In this document: positions 7,873 through 16,720 of the stretch, one piece after another
How positions within the stretch are numbered: position 1 is the stretch's first letter
Layout of the letters: each line of letters opens with the position of its first letter
Source of the DNA: DAISIK01 sp036822055
GTDB taxonomy: Bacteria; Verrucomicrobiota; Verrucomicrobiia; Opitutales; Puniceicoccaceae
Direction: 5' to 3'
Length of the DNA stretch: 58,567 nt
Assembly: GCA_036822055.1 (NCBI GenBank)
Contig: DAISIK010000014.1
Span: forward strand, 1-58,567
The notes under the pieces: generated by a model
What the model was told of the DNA's origin: nothing
Seen by the model: only the letters and a program-made list of their open reading frames with translations
The model's database searches: none
Position numbers and translations under genes: made by a program

Positions 7873-9165
7873 GTGCGTGACCCAACTCAGAAACCGGCCC
7901 TTCTCCTGATCTCCCAGGTTTTTGTTCCAGACCCGGCGGCGGTCGGCCAGTACATGGCCGAGGTCGGAGAAGAGGTCTCCAAAAGAGGGTGGTACGTCAA
8001 GGTTTATGCTGCGGACCGAGGGTACGACGATCCCAGGCAGGCGTATCCACGCTATGAATACAGCAAGGGGATGCATATTCGTCGGCTGCGCTGGTCTTCC
8101 TTTGGGAAACGGAGCATTCCGCTAAGGCTGGCGGGCCAACTCTCGTTCGTGGTGCAAACTTTTCTTCGAGGCGTGTTCTCCCGTCGTTTGGACGCCGTAT
8201 TGGTAACGACCTCTCCACCGATGGGGGCTGTGGTGGCTTGGGCGATTACCTTTTTTCGAAGGGCCCCGATGCATTTTTGGGTGATGGATATGAATCCGGA
8301 TCAAGCTGTGGAGTTGGGAGCCTTTGATCGTCGGCACTGGCTGGTTAAGATCTTTGACGGGTTCCTCAAGCGGATGCTTCGCCGGTCGAAATCGGTCATT
8401 GCTCTGGATGCCTTCATGGCGAAGCGCCTGATCGCCAAGGTTGCTGGAGTTGATACGATGGAAAAGGGATGGGAGGAGCGGGCGGAAGCGAACGAGTCTG
8501 TTAAAAGTGGCGGCCTCGAGGTTTTGGTGGTACCTCCGTGGCCGATGGAGTCGCTGCTGGCGCCAGTGGCCCACCATGAAAATCCCTTTCGGAAGGAGCA
8601 TCATTTGGACGGGAAACGGGTGCTTGCCTACAGTGGAAATCATTCGCTGGCTCATCCGATCGAAACCTTTTTATTGGCGGCGGGTAAGCTCGGTCGAGAG
8701 GCGGAAGTGAGGTTTCTTTTCATTGGAGGTGGGAAGCGAAAGGGAGAGGTGGATGCGGCTGCCAGAGAGGGAGGGGTAACGAGCTTGGTTTCCCTGCCTT
8801 ATCAGCCGATGGAAAAGATTCGCTACTCGCTATCAGCAGCGGACGTGCACCTCATTTCGGTAGGGGATGCGATGGTCGGTTGCGTTCACCCTTGCAAATT
8901 CTACTCGGCCCTTGCTCTGGGTAAGCCAATTTTGCTGCTCGGACCAAGACGAAGCCATGTTGGAGAGATTTTAGCGGAGTACCCCATAGGATGGCAAGTG
9001 GACCACGGGGATGTGGCCCGGATGGTCGAGGTCTACAGCGAGATTCTCGACTGCTCGATGGAGAATTTGAGAGCCAGGGGATTGGTGGCACTGGAGGTCT
9101 TACGGACGCGATTTTCTGAAGCTGCGCTAAGGGATCAATTTGTAGATGGAATCTTGCGAAGCTAG
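7873..9165 (+). CDS. Glycosyltransferase family 4 protein
   Basis: Retaining GT-B glycosyltransferases of this family build surface polysaccharides from nucleotide sugars. The 430-residue protein has the N-terminal acceptor domain (LLISQVFVPDPAAVGQYMAEVGEEVSKRGW, quoted here only as its recognisable opening SQVFVPDPAAVGQY), resembling WcaI-like enzymes. The C-terminal donor domain has VLAYSGNHS, VRFLFIGGGKRKGE and, near residue 336, HPCKFYSALALGKPILLLG, corresponding to the PxKxxEYxAxGKP sugar-nucleotide motif with Lys in place. The start is GTG 7873, because the nearby ATG at 7866 runs into a stop after four codons. It stands alone between sufE and the sigma factor. The sugar is unknown. Confidence 0.88.
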   Translation: MRDPTQKPALLLISQVFVPDPAAVGQYMAEVGEEVSKRGWYVKVYAADRGYDDPRQAYPRYEYSKGMHIRRLRWSSFGKRSIPLRLAGQLSFVVQTFLRGVFSRRLDAVLVTTSPPMGAVVAWAITFFRRAPMHFWVMDMNPDQAVELGAFDRRHWLVKIFDGFLKRMLRRSKSVIALDAFMAKRLIAKVAGVDTMEKGWEERAEANESVKSGGLEVLVVPPWPMESLLAPVAHHENPFRKEHHLDGKRVLAYSGNHSLAHPIETFLLAAGKLGREAEVRFLFIGGGKRKGEVDAAAREGGVTSLVSLPYQPMEKIRYSLSAADVHLISVGDAMVGCVHPCKFYSALALGKPILLLGPRRSHVGEILAEYPIGWQVDHGDVARMVEVYSEILDCSMENLRARGLVALEVLRTRFSEAALRDQFVDGILRS

Positions 9166-9242
9166 GGAACCAACTCGCAAATCAGGTTTCGGAATGCGCA
9201 GCGAATTGAATTCCAACTTGAAATAACCCTATTTGTTAAGCA

Positions 9243-9866
9243 ATGATCCTCGCAGTGTCTGCTTCCAAAGATCGAGCCCTTGTCGATAATGACCTGATCG
9301 AGCGCTTCCGGGCGGGGGACTCTTCGGCCTTTGACCAGATCATCCAGAGATACTGGGATTTGATCTACAATCGGGTGTACAGCTTGCTGAAGAACCGGCA
9401 GGACGCCGAGGAGGTTACTCAGGACACTTTCCTCCGCGCTCACCGCGGACTCGACAAATTTCGCGGAGATGCTTCATTCTCTACATGGATTTACCAGATC
9501 GCGACCAACCTGGCCCGCAATCGTTATTGGTACTGGTTCCGTCGCAAGAGAGAAAAATCGATGTCATTGGATGAACCGTTTTCCGAGGATAGCTCCTCAA
9601 GCCTGCAAGACATCATTCCTTTCGAGGGGATTGAGCCCGCGGAGGCTGCCCAGGCTCAGGAGTTTATCGAACAAGTAGCCATCGGATTGGAGAGTTTGAG
9701 CCCTGACCACCGTGAGGTGTTGGAGATGAGGAACCGCGACGGTTTATCGTACGACGAAATCGCCTCAAGGTTAGGAGTTAGTATCGGTACAGTGAAGAGC
9801 CGAATTGCGAGGGCTCGCAGTCGGCTTTGGGAACTAATGGGAGAGGAATTCCATGAAGGACAGTGA
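9243..9866 (+). CDS. RNA polymerase sigma factor, ECF type
   Basis: A group 4 (extracytoplasmic function) sigma factor that directs RNA polymerase to stress or envelope promoters. The 207-residue product has region 2 at about 17-95 (FRAGDSSAFDQIIQRYWDL, DAEEVTQDTFLRAHRGL, FSTWIYQIATNLARN) and region 4 at about 145-195 (LSPDHREVLEMRNRDGLSYD, then RLGVSIGTVKSRIARARSRL as the helix-turn-helix). A short acidic linker joins them. Its stop overlaps the next start by 14 bases, so it is translationally coupled to the anti-sigma factor. Autoregulation is common for such pairs, but I could not define a promoter with confidence in the 77 bases upstream. Confidence 0.95.
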   Translation: MILAVSASKDRALVDNDLIERFRAGDSSAFDQIIQRYWDLIYNRVYSLLKNRQDAEEVTQDTFLRAHRGLDKFRGDASFSTWIYQIATNLARNRYWYWFRRKREKSMSLDEPFSEDSSSSLQDIIPFEGIEPAEAAQAQEFIEQVAIGLESLSPDHREVLEMRNRDGLSYDEIASRLGVSIGTVKSRIARARSRLWELMGEEFHEGQ

Positions 9867-10533
9867 GTTCAACGAGTTGGTAAGTGCGTTCATCGACGGC
9901 GAGGTGACTCCGGCGGAGCGGCGTGTTTTGCTATCGATTTTGCGCGATGATCCGCGGCGGCAGTATCAGTACGAGTCGATGATGCGGCTCCATCAAGCGT
10001 CGGTTCGAATCTTGGGCGGGGGCGACCGAAGGGTGCAACCTTCCAAGCCACAGGTTCTAGCCGCTGTAAGCGACCGGACTTTTGAGGACGATGTGGAACG
10101 TGCTTCAAGCAATTGGTTTATTCGGATCCTGGGGCTTTCGGTGGCGGCCTCCATTGCATTAACAGCAGGATTTATTATCAGCGATCAGATTGAGGGGAGG
10201 GCGCCCCAGGAGAGTTTCGCCGAGGACGTTATCGGGGAGGGTTCAACCTCTCCGTCGAAGCGAATTGTCACAGCTTCCGGCGAATCCTCAAGACCTCAAG
10301 CCCGCCCGGCTTCGGTTGAAGAGATTGAATCCGTTCTAGCAGCGCTCGACACCTCAGGAATTTTCGAGGGCCCGGCGAATGTTGCCTCCGGAAAAGTGTC
10401 CTCGAGGAATTCTGTTGAGCTATTGGCATCACCCATTGCGGTTGGGAATTTCAGCCTCAGTGAGGTTGAACCATTCCGGATCGACTTCACCCGGGCTTCG
10501 AAGGGTTCTGAACTGCCCATCCTGGTGCCTTGA
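9853..10533 (+). CDS. Membrane-anchored anti-sigma factor
   Basis: The likely partner of the sigma factor just upstream, holding it inactive until a signal arrives. The 226-residue protein has a cytoplasmic N-terminal segment (FNELVSAFIDGEVTPAERR, DDPRRQYQYESMMRLHQAS) that resembles RseA-type anti-sigma domains. A single transmembrane helix follows at about 88-112 (WFIRILGLSVAASIALTAGF), then a periplasmic tail rich in Ser, Glu and Pro. There is no HxxxCxxC zinc motif, so it is not a classical zinc anti-sigma protein. The assignment rests on the overlap, the topology and the N-terminal pattern. No site-1 or site-2 protease gene is adjacent. Confidence 0.85.
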   Translation: MKDSEFNELVSAFIDGEVTPAERRVLLSILRDDPRRQYQYESMMRLHQASVRILGGGDRRVQPSKPQVLAAVSDRTFEDDVERASSNWFIRILGLSVAASIALTAGFIISDQIEGRAPQESFAEDVIGEGSTSPSKRIVTASGESSRPQARPASVEEIESVLAALDTSGIFEGPANVASGKVSSRNSVELLASPIAVGNFSLSEVEPFRIDFTRASKGSELPILVP

Positions 10534-10799
10534 TGCGGGTTTTGGCGGATTGCTCCAGCCTGCTCGCCACGCGGAAGTTTCCCTCCGAGATACAGCTCTC
10601 ATCCCCTGAGATCAATTGGTCTTTTGCGGCGATCCAGTAAAGGTTGGGTTTGCTAAAGTTTCTGGAATATTTGCGATGATCTGGTCGGCTGCTACGGAAG
10701 CGAATGGTTTGATGAGATCCTTGGAAGCAGGCCGATCCTTCGGCGATTATCCCTTGAGATTCAAGGTGAGGAACTATTAAGCGAAGGCCTGATCTTGAG

Positions 10800-12986
10800 A
10801 TGATGAATTTGAGCGAAATCGCAGATCGGGGCCGAGGAAGGATGAGCGCTCCTATGGGTATGATTGCTGGAGACCGAGGCGAGTTTGGGTCTCGCTGGTT
10901 TACCAGCCTACTCGGGCGGCACGGTTATTGTGGGAGGCTTTGCTTTGTACTCTTTGGGGCGGTGATTCTGCTTCTCCCTTCTGCGGCTCAAGCTCTTGAG
11001 TCGATGGAGGTGAGGGACTCGCATGTGGCGGTTTCAATCGTGTCGAATGTTGAGACGGTGGCGCCGGGTGAGACCTTTTGGGCTGGAATCCGCTATCGAA
11101 TGGATCCTGACTGGCACATCTACTGGAAGGTCGCCGGGGATTCCGGTTTGGCGCCGGAGATTGAGTGGGAGGTGCCTCCGGGGTGGGAGGTTGGTGAGGT
11201 GAATTGGCCTGCCCCAGAGTGGTATGAGGCTGGAGGATTCGTGACCTTTGTTTACCACGGGGAGGTTATCTTGTTTCAGGAATTTCGGGTTCCGGAAACT
11301 CAGGAAGCGGGGAGCGTAATCCTTCGGGCAGAGACAAATTGGTTGATGTGCAGTGTGCCATGCATTCCAGGAAAGGCTGCCCTTGAATTGGAGGTGCAGG
11401 TTGGGGAGCAAACGATTGGGAGCCGGTCTGGGGATCAACTGCTGAAGGCGGAGATGCGAGGTTGGGCTGTTGAGGCGGCGGATGAGCTTAAGTTTGAGGC
11501 CTGGTTTGTCAGTGGTCGGGGGAAGGTGAGGGGTCATTTTAGTGGGCTGAGCCGCGAGTTTGAGGGACTGGAGGCGACCTTTTTCCCTGAGACCGAGGAT
11601 TTTCGTATGGAAAAGCCCGGGATAGTGAAGGATGGAACAGTCGGTTTCGCTGGGTCATTCTATGAATACGCTGAAGTGGGAACCGTAATTGACGGGAGGC
11701 TCGTCCTTCGCGATCGATCGAGCGGGGAATTGAGAGCCCACCTGAAGGTAGGGGCTCGGATAAGCGACGAACCTCCTTCCGGGTTGGCGAGTGAGGTTGC
11801 CCCGAAATTGAGTGCCTACATCCTTGGAGCCGCTTTTCTGGGCGGACTTATCCTAAACCTGATGCCCTGTGTGCTGCCCGTACTCGGAATCAAAGTTCTC
11901 CATGTAGTTGGGCAGGGGGGGAGTGGGAGCAAGACCGTCTGGACCCACACGGGAGCCTATACCCTGGGAATCCTTGTTTCCTTTTGGGTGCTGGCGGCTG
12001 TTGTTTTGATCCTCCGGTCCCAGTTTGACATCACCTGGGGGTTCCAGCTGCAGGAGCCGGGCTTTGTTTTCGCACTGATGGTGATCTTGCTTATTTTCGG
12101 ACTGAATCTAAGCGGGCTTTTTGAGCTGGGTGGAACTTTGGTCGGTCTCGACCAAAAAGCGGGAAAAGGACTGGGGGGATCTTTCTTCTCTGGAATGTTG
12201 GCGACGACAGTATCGACCCCCTGCTCAGCTCCAATCCTGGGAACTGCCTTCGCGGCGGTTCTGGTGTTGCCCCCATTTGGGGTTTTGCTGGTGGCGACCA
12301 CGATGGGTTTGGGGCTGGCTCTGCCCTTTGCCATTTTGGCAACGGCTCCAAGGTTGCGGCGCTGGATCCCCAAGCCGGGTGTTTGGATGCAGACCTTCAA
12401 GCAATTTCTGGCCTTCCCGATTTACGCAACGGTAGGTTGGCTGGCGTGGATCGTCTCCTGGCAGGTAGCAGAACAGGCCTTGCTGGCGCTCTACCTCTCT
12501 TTGGTTGGAGTGGCCATGGGAGCGTGGGTCTACGGGCGCTATGCGACATTTATTCAGCCCTTGCGGGTGCGCAACGGGGGAAGAATTGTGGCGGGTATCC
12601 TGATCCTCTCTTCTATTGCAGTTGGGTGGCCAGCCAGGGAGGCGCCTTTGGTTTGGGAAATCTGGTCGCCCGAGCGGGTTGAGGAACTCCGGGCTGAGGG
12701 CAGGCCGATCTATGTTGATTTCACGGCCAAGTGGTGTCTGACTTGCATGTGGAATAAGTCGCGAGTTTTTGGCTCCGACGAGGTGCTGGACCTATTTCGA
12801 GGCGAAAGAGTAGCCCTGTTGAAAGCCGATCTAACGAATGATAACCCGCAGGCATCAAAAGTGATCCATGAGTTCGGGAGGGGAGCGATTCCAATGAATC
12901 TGGTGTATCCGGCAGATGGATCGGAGCCAGTCCTTTTACCGGAGTTACTCGGACCTGCAGAAGTCCTTGAGGCATTTGGAAGATGA
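10800..12986 (+). CDS. DsbD-like thiol:disulfide interchange protein
   Basis: DsbD-type proteins carry electrons from cytoplasmic thioredoxin across the inner membrane to periplasmic thiols, supporting cytochrome and copper-site maturation. Three parts are visible in 728 residues. After a signal sequence (FVLFGAVILLLPSAAQA, about 49-65) comes an immunoglobulin-like domain with C184 and C188 (NWLMCSVPC). The membrane domain begins near 335 and carries LILNLMPCVLPVLG and STPCSAPILG, the two conserved membrane Cys sites. The C-terminal thioredoxin domain has WCLTC at 645-649. The exact start is uncertain: several in-frame ATGs precede the signal peptide, and the first (10800) is taken. The next gene overlaps the stop by four bases (ATGA), indicating an operon with the Sco protein. 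Confidence 0.92.
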   Translation: MMNLSEIADRGRGRMSAPMGMIAGDRGEFGSRWFTSLLGRHGYCGRLCFVLFGAVILLLPSAAQALESMEVRDSHVAVSIVSNVETVAPGETFWAGIRYRMDPDWHIYWKVAGDSGLAPEIEWEVPPGWEVGEVNWPAPEWYEAGGFVTFVYHGEVILFQEFRVPETQEAGSVILRAETNWLMCSVPCIPGKAALELEVQVGEQTIGSRSGDQLLKAEMRGWAVEAADELKFEAWFVSGRGKVRGHFSGLSREFEGLEATFFPETEDFRMEKPGIVKDGTVGFAGSFYEYAEVGTVIDGRLVLRDRSSGELRAHLKVGARISDEPPSGLASEVAPKLSAYILGAAFLGGLILNLMPCVLPVLGIKVLHVVGQGGSGSKTVWTHTGAYTLGILVSFWVLAAVVLILRSQFDITWGFQLQEPGFVFALMVILLIFGLNLSGLFELGGTLVGLDQKAGKGLGGSFFSGMLATTVSTPCSAPILGTAFAAVLVLPPFGVLLVATTMGLGLALPFAILATAPRLRRWIPKPGVWMQTFKQFLAFPIYATVGWLAWIVSWQVAEQALLALYLSLVGVAMGAWVYGRYATFIQPLRVRNGGRIVAGILILSSIAVGWPAREAPLVWEIWSPERVEELRAEGRPIYVDFTAKWCLTCMWNKSRVFGSDEVLDLFRGERVALLKADLTNDNPQASKVIHEFGRGAIPMNLVYPADGSEPVLLPELLGPAEVLEAFGR

Positions 12987-13933
12987 GGGGAATCGATGAA
13001 CAGGTTGCCAGGAGCGGTTGGTCGTTTCGACCAGCCGGGGTGATCTGGTCTGCTCTGGTCGCTCTGGGGGGAGTCCTGGTTTTCGGGGGTTGTTCCGGAG
13101 AAAGCTCTGAGGCTCTCGGATCGAATGGGCTGATTCCTTTGAGCGCGAAATCCTCTCAGGTGGAGCTTCTGGGACTCGATAGGGCCGATGGGCGGGCGTC
13201 GATAAGGAATCTAAAGGACGGTCAGGAAAGCGAAGTTTTCTTAGTGGGGGGAGACTTGGTCATCTATGAGGCGGGCCAGCATCTGGTTGGAAACGTAGTA
13301 AACCGCGGCGAGAGGCCCCACCTGGAATCGGTCTGGCCGATAGGTCAGGCGGATCTAGCCAGACTTCAGCAGAGCAACAAAGATCTGGCTCGGATGGCAG
13401 CAACGATGTCTGCCCACCAAGTGGTAATGGAAGGAGACTTGGTGCCCGAATTTGCGCTGGTCGACCACGCGGGCAAAGCTTTCGCAATCAGTGATTTCCG
13501 GGGACGCCAGCTCGTTATGAATTTTATCTTCACGCGGTGTGGCGATGTGCGGATGTGCCCGGCGGCCAACCAGCGGATGGTCCAGCTGGCCGAGGCCGTG
13601 CGGGCTGATCCGGAAATCGCGGCACCCCGGTTTTTGGTGATTTCGTTTGACCCGATGGTTGATAATCCGGGAACGCTTTATCAGTTCGCGGCGGGACTAG
13701 GCGTTGTGTATCCGGATTTTCGGTTCGCGTCCGGGGCGCCAGAGGTCATCGCAAACTTGTTGCGTGCCTTCGGGGTTCGCGCGACGGAGCGCGAGGGAAC
13801 GATCGAGCACACGATGGTAACCCTGCTCGTTGATGCCGGGGGCAGGGTGCAGTACCGGAGGGACGGGAGCTATTGGACGTTGGATGAATTTCTGAGACGA
13901 TTCGATCGGGCAAAAGTGGAGGGGGAAGGATGA
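12983..13933 (+). CDS. Sco1/SenC-family lipoprotein
   Basis: Sco proteins deliver copper to, or reduce the cysteines of, the CuA site of cytochrome c oxidase. The 316-residue protein has a lipoprotein signal ending in FGGC (lipid Cys 37), a 100-residue beta-type N-terminal domain I cannot name, and a thioredoxin-fold Sco domain from about 148 (GDLVPEFALVDHAGK). The metal-binding site is FTRCGDVRMCPA: C186 and C192 are separated by five residues rather than the three of classical CxxxC Sco proteins. The distal His is present at 276 (IEHTMVTLLVD). It overlaps both neighbours by four bases, so it is translationally coupled with the DsbD-like protein that may reduce it and with the His-rich protein downstream. 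Confidence 0.9.
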   Translation: MRGIDEQVARSGWSFRPAGVIWSALVALGGVLVFGGCSGESSEALGSNGLIPLSAKSSQVELLGLDRADGRASIRNLKDGQESEVFLVGGDLVIYEAGQHLVGNVVNRGERPHLESVWPIGQADLARLQQSNKDLARMAATMSAHQVVMEGDLVPEFALVDHAGKAFAISDFRGRQLVMNFIFTRCGDVRMCPAANQRMVQLAEAVRADPEIAAPRFLVISFDPMVDNPGTLYQFAAGLGVVYPDFRFASGAPEVIANLLRAFGVRATEREGTIEHTMVTLLVDAGGRVQYRRDGSYWTLDEFLRRFDRAKVEGEG

Positions 13934-14829
13934 GGGAGAGGATTCAGGCGGCGTCGATGACTGCCCTTTTCCTGGGTCTTTTCTTCTTTTTTCGAAACCT
14001 TCCGTCCTCCGAGTGCGGGTTTTTGCACTATACAGAGGTCTACAACCCGCGAACAGGCGAGACAGAGCTTTGTGCGGTGGCCCCGGCGTCGTTTCTAGAT
14101 TTGGTGGCCCATCCGTTTCCTTTGGAGTTGGTCTTCGAAGAGAAGCCGGAAGTGGTTGGCCAAGAGGGTGGGTGGATGAACTTCCAGATCAAGGGCCCTG
14201 AGGGTTCGATGATTGAGCCGGGAGAGATCGGGATAACTCACACGGAAAAGGTCCACATTCTTTTGGTCGACGCCGAGCGTAGCCGCTACCTCCATCTGCA
14301 TCCGGAGGTTAGTTTGGGCGGCAGTTCCTTTCGGCTCCTGCTCCCGGCTTTGGGAGCCGGAGACTGGGTGATGTTCGCAGAGTTCGTTCCTCTTCGGACG
14401 CGGAAGATGGTGATGTTGCGGCATGCTTTTTCAATCGAACCAAGCGAGACTGCCAAGCCGTGGGGAGGAAGGGCAATGGTCGCTGATACCAGACCAAGTC
14501 CAAACGGTCTCCGCCTGGAAAAAGTCGGTGGCGGGTCCCTGGTTGCCGGGCGCGACCAACGGATGGTTTTGAGGGTGTTCCCGAGCGATAGCCTTCCGGT
14601 GGTTGACCTTGAACCAGTAATGGATGCCTATGCCCACCTGGTCGCCTTTGAGGACTCTCTGCATGGATACATTCACATGCATCCCCTGGCCGAACGGCTC
14701 GAAGCGGGAAGGGGGGGAGAACTTGATTTTCTCTTTCACCCCCCGAAACGAGGGTCTTATCAGATCTGGGTTCAACTACAGGTAAATGGTGAACAACGGT
14801 ATGAGGCCTTTTGGTTCGAGGTTGGTTAG
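13930..14829 (+). CDS. Exported protein with two His-rich HxHP repeats, unknown function
   Basis: I do not recognise a named family with certainty. The 299-residue product has an N-terminal membrane segment or uncleaved signal (MTALFLGLFFFFRNL). Two related modules follow: KVHILLVDAERSRYLHLHPE near 116-135 and AHLVAFEDSLHGYIHMHPL near 237-255. Each places a His before a beta strand and an HxHP at its end, which looks like an internal duplication and could bind a metal. Coupling to the Sco gene by a four-base overlap and the facing ctaG gene suggest a role in copper handling or oxidase assembly in the periplasm. That role is inference from context only. Confidence 0.7.
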   Translation: MRERIQAASMTALFLGLFFFFRNLPSSECGFLHYTEVYNPRTGETELCAVAPASFLDLVAHPFPLELVFEEKPEVVGQEGGWMNFQIKGPEGSMIEPGEIGITHTEKVHILLVDAERSRYLHLHPEVSLGGSSFRLLLPALGAGDWVMFAEFVPLRTRKMVMLRHAFSIEPSETAKPWGGRAMVADTRPSPNGLRLEKVGGGSLVAGRDQRMVLRVFPSDSLPVVDLEPVMDAYAHLVAFEDSLHGYIHMHPLAERLEAGRGGELDFLFHPPKRGSYQIWVQLQVNGEQRYEAFWFEVG

Positions 14830-15653
14830 GCTCTGATGAGCCCGGTTTGCGGAATGGCTGCCCGCTGGTCGGGAGAGGGTCGGTTGTTTTCCAGATACCA
14901 GCCGTAAAAGCAAATAGCCAGTAGCGGAAGGGCAAAGGCCATGCCTCCCACCTTCATGATGACGGCGCCCAAAACCTGGTCCTCAATGGGAGAGAGGTCC
15001 GTAATGCGGGGTGCGTAGATATAAGTTGGATACAACGGTTCGCTGGTGAAGGCGAGAAAGCCGAAAACGGGAAGCTGGCCGACCATGAGGGCAAAAACAA
15101 CGAGCATGCGGGCGGGCCACGGGAGGAGAGTTAAGCCCTGGTTGGGTGCGAGAAGGCGAAAGACGATGAGGAGCGAGGGCAGGAAAAGGGTGAGGTGCTC
15201 AAGAACGTGGATGGCCCGGTCGGCGAGGGCTGCTTCGTAAAGGCGCGGAATATGCCAAGCGGTAAAGCAGACGGTGAGGAGACCGACTTGCAGGACCGGG
15301 TGGGAAATGGCCCGGAGGAAGCGGGCGGTTTTGGGGTGGTGTTGGGCAAAGGCCGCGATGCGGGCAGGGGAAAACCCGAGGGCTAGTCCGATAGGTGCCA
15401 CATACATCAGCAATAAGTGCTGAAACATATGGACGGAAAAGAGGTACCGTTCGGCGATTTGGTCGATCGGGGACCCAACGGCCAGATAAACGGTGAGGAG
15501 ACCCAGGTAAAAGCTAATCGAGCGGGGGATGGAGAGGGGCACTCCGGGGGCCCAACGTTTCCGATAGACAAAGGCATCCAAGGCATAGAGCCAGCCAATC
15601 CCGCAAATAAGGCCGAGGAGAAGGGGTTCTGTATGCCAGTGGAGGGTGAGCAT
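14826..15653 (-). CDS. ctaG: CtaG-type cytochrome c oxidase assembly factor
   Basis: This is the multi-pass CtaG of the caa3-oxidase assembly family, not the Cox11-type CtaG. The 275-residue protein is almost entirely hydrophobic with about seven membrane segments. The family marks are present: GSPIDQIAERYLFSVHMFQH with conserved His in SVHMFQH, FTAWHIPRLYEAAL, and HVLEHLTLF. Such proteins are needed for active oxidase and probably handle copper in the membrane. Its stop overlaps the stop of the convergent His-rich gene. The facing cluster of DsbD-like, Sco and His-rich proteins fits a shared job in oxidase maturation. No oxidase subunit genes are in the window. Confidence 0.9.
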   Translation of the reverse strand: MLTLHWHTEPLLLGLICGIGWLYALDAFVYRKRWAPGVPLSIPRSISFYLGLLTVYLAVGSPIDQIAERYLFSVHMFQHLLLMYVAPIGLALGFSPARIAAFAQHHPKTARFLRAISHPVLQVGLLTVCFTAWHIPRLYEAALADRAIHVLEHLTLFLPSLLIVFRLLAPNQGLTLLPWPARMLVVFALMVGQLPVFGFLAFTSEPLYPTYIYAPRITDLSPIEDQVLGAVIMKVGGMAFALPLLAICFYGWYLENNRPSPDQRAAIPQTGLIRA

Positions 15654-15798
15654 CTCAAGATCGATAAAGACCCCGAAGAGAATGGTGTGCGAGGGAGCGG
15701 GAGGGAATGTTTTTCGCCGAGTGCTAGCGAATGAGTGGCTCCACCCCGCTCAATTGCCAAAGGTGGAGGAATAGACCGGTCGAGCGGATCGGTTTGGG

Positions 15799-16686
15799 CT
15801 AACTGATGAACTTGGCCTGGCGGAACTTTTCGAACAGGGCGAGGGCTGGACGAAAGCGGTTGAGGATGTAGAGGTGGATGCCGGGAGCTCCCGAGGAGAG
15901 GAGATCTGCTGATTGCTCGAAGGCCCACTCGATCCCGACCTCGGTTTGGGCGGATTCGGAGCTCCCGGCCGTCTGCAAGCGGCGACGAAGCTCAGAGGGG
16001 ATACTCGCCTTGCAAAAACCGGCAAAACGCTCGAGTTGATCGAGACTTAGGGGGATGAGAACGCCGGGGAGCACTGGTTGTTGGTGGCCCAATTCGCGGA
16101 TCCTGCGGACGAACTGATGGTAAACGGCGTTGTCGAGAAAGAGTTGGGTCGTGATAAAGTCCGAACCAGCCCCCAGCTTGATGCCCAGGTTATGGAGATC
16201 TTCAGTGGCGCTTTTAGCCTCCGGATGGGTTTCCGGGTAGCCTCCGACCCCGATCTCGAACTGGGGAAACTTAGCGCGAATCAACGACACGAGGTCGGAG
16301 GCGTAGCGGAGGCCGTCCGGGTGGGGGACAAAGTTTGAGAGACCCTTGGGAGGATCGCCCCGCAGAGCCATGATGGCAGGAAAGGATTGAGTGGCAAAGT
16401 CGGAGAGCAGCTCCAGGAGTTCGGCCTGGGAATGGCCGACGCAGGTGAGGTGCGGCATGACCTGGTAGCCAAACTCGTGGGCGAGGCGCTTGGCGTAAGT
16501 CAAGGTCCTTTCGCGGGTGGTGCCACCAGCTCCGTAGGTGATTGAAGCAAAGTCTGGATTGATAGCAGTCAACTGCTGAGCCGACTCCAGCAGCTGGCTT
16601 TCCGCTTCTGGAGTTTTGGGCGGGAAGAACTCGACCGAGAGGACCGGACGGTCCTGTTGGAGCCGCTGGAGAATCGAGCACTTCAT
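15799..16686 (-). CDS. metF: Methylenetetrahydrofolate reductase
   Basis: MetF reduces 5,10-methylene-THF to 5-methyl-THF, which supplies methyl groups for methionine synthesis. The 295-residue length is typical of bacterial single-domain MetF. Visible motifs are LSVEFFPPKT at the start, ASITYGAGGTTRERT (flavin and folate region), MPHLTCVG, IMALRGDPP, IGVGGYPETHPEA, FITTQLFLDN and LPGVLIPLS. It is the last gene of a leftward run after gmhB, but a 32-base palindrome fills the 33-base spacer immediately before its ATG, so it may have its own regulated expression. The ctaG gene follows after a 145-base spacer without a visible terminator. Confidence 0.97.
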   Translation of the reverse strand: MKCSILQRLQQDRPVLSVEFFPPKTPEAESQLLESAQQLTAINPDFASITYGAGGTTRERTLTYAKRLAHEFGYQVMPHLTCVGHSQAELLELLSDFATQSFPAIMALRGDPPKGLSNFVPHPDGLRYASDLVSLIRAKFPQFEIGVGGYPETHPEAKSATEDLHNLGIKLGAGSDFITTQLFLDNAVYHQFVRRIRELGHQQPVLPGVLIPLSLDQLERFAGFCKASIPSELRRRLQTAGSSESAQTEVGIEWAFEQSADLLSSGAPGIHLYILNRFRPALALFEKFRQAKFIS

Positions 16687-16688
16687 TT

Positions 16689-16720
16689 ACATATCAATGC
16701 ATCATGATTCGTTGATGTGT
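16689..16720 (-). promoter_or_regulatory. Imperfect 32-base palindrome directly upstream of metF, candidate operator
   Basis: The arms ACATATCAATGC and TCGTTGATGTGT flank a perfect centre ATCATGAT, with 9 of 12 arm positions complementary. The core ATATCAA...TTGATGT resembles operators of ArsR-type regulators of methionine and S-adenosylhomocysteine genes. It begins three bases from the metF ATG and touches the gmhB stop, so a bound protein would block elongation or initiation there. No T run follows, so it is not an obvious terminator. Confidence 0.5.
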
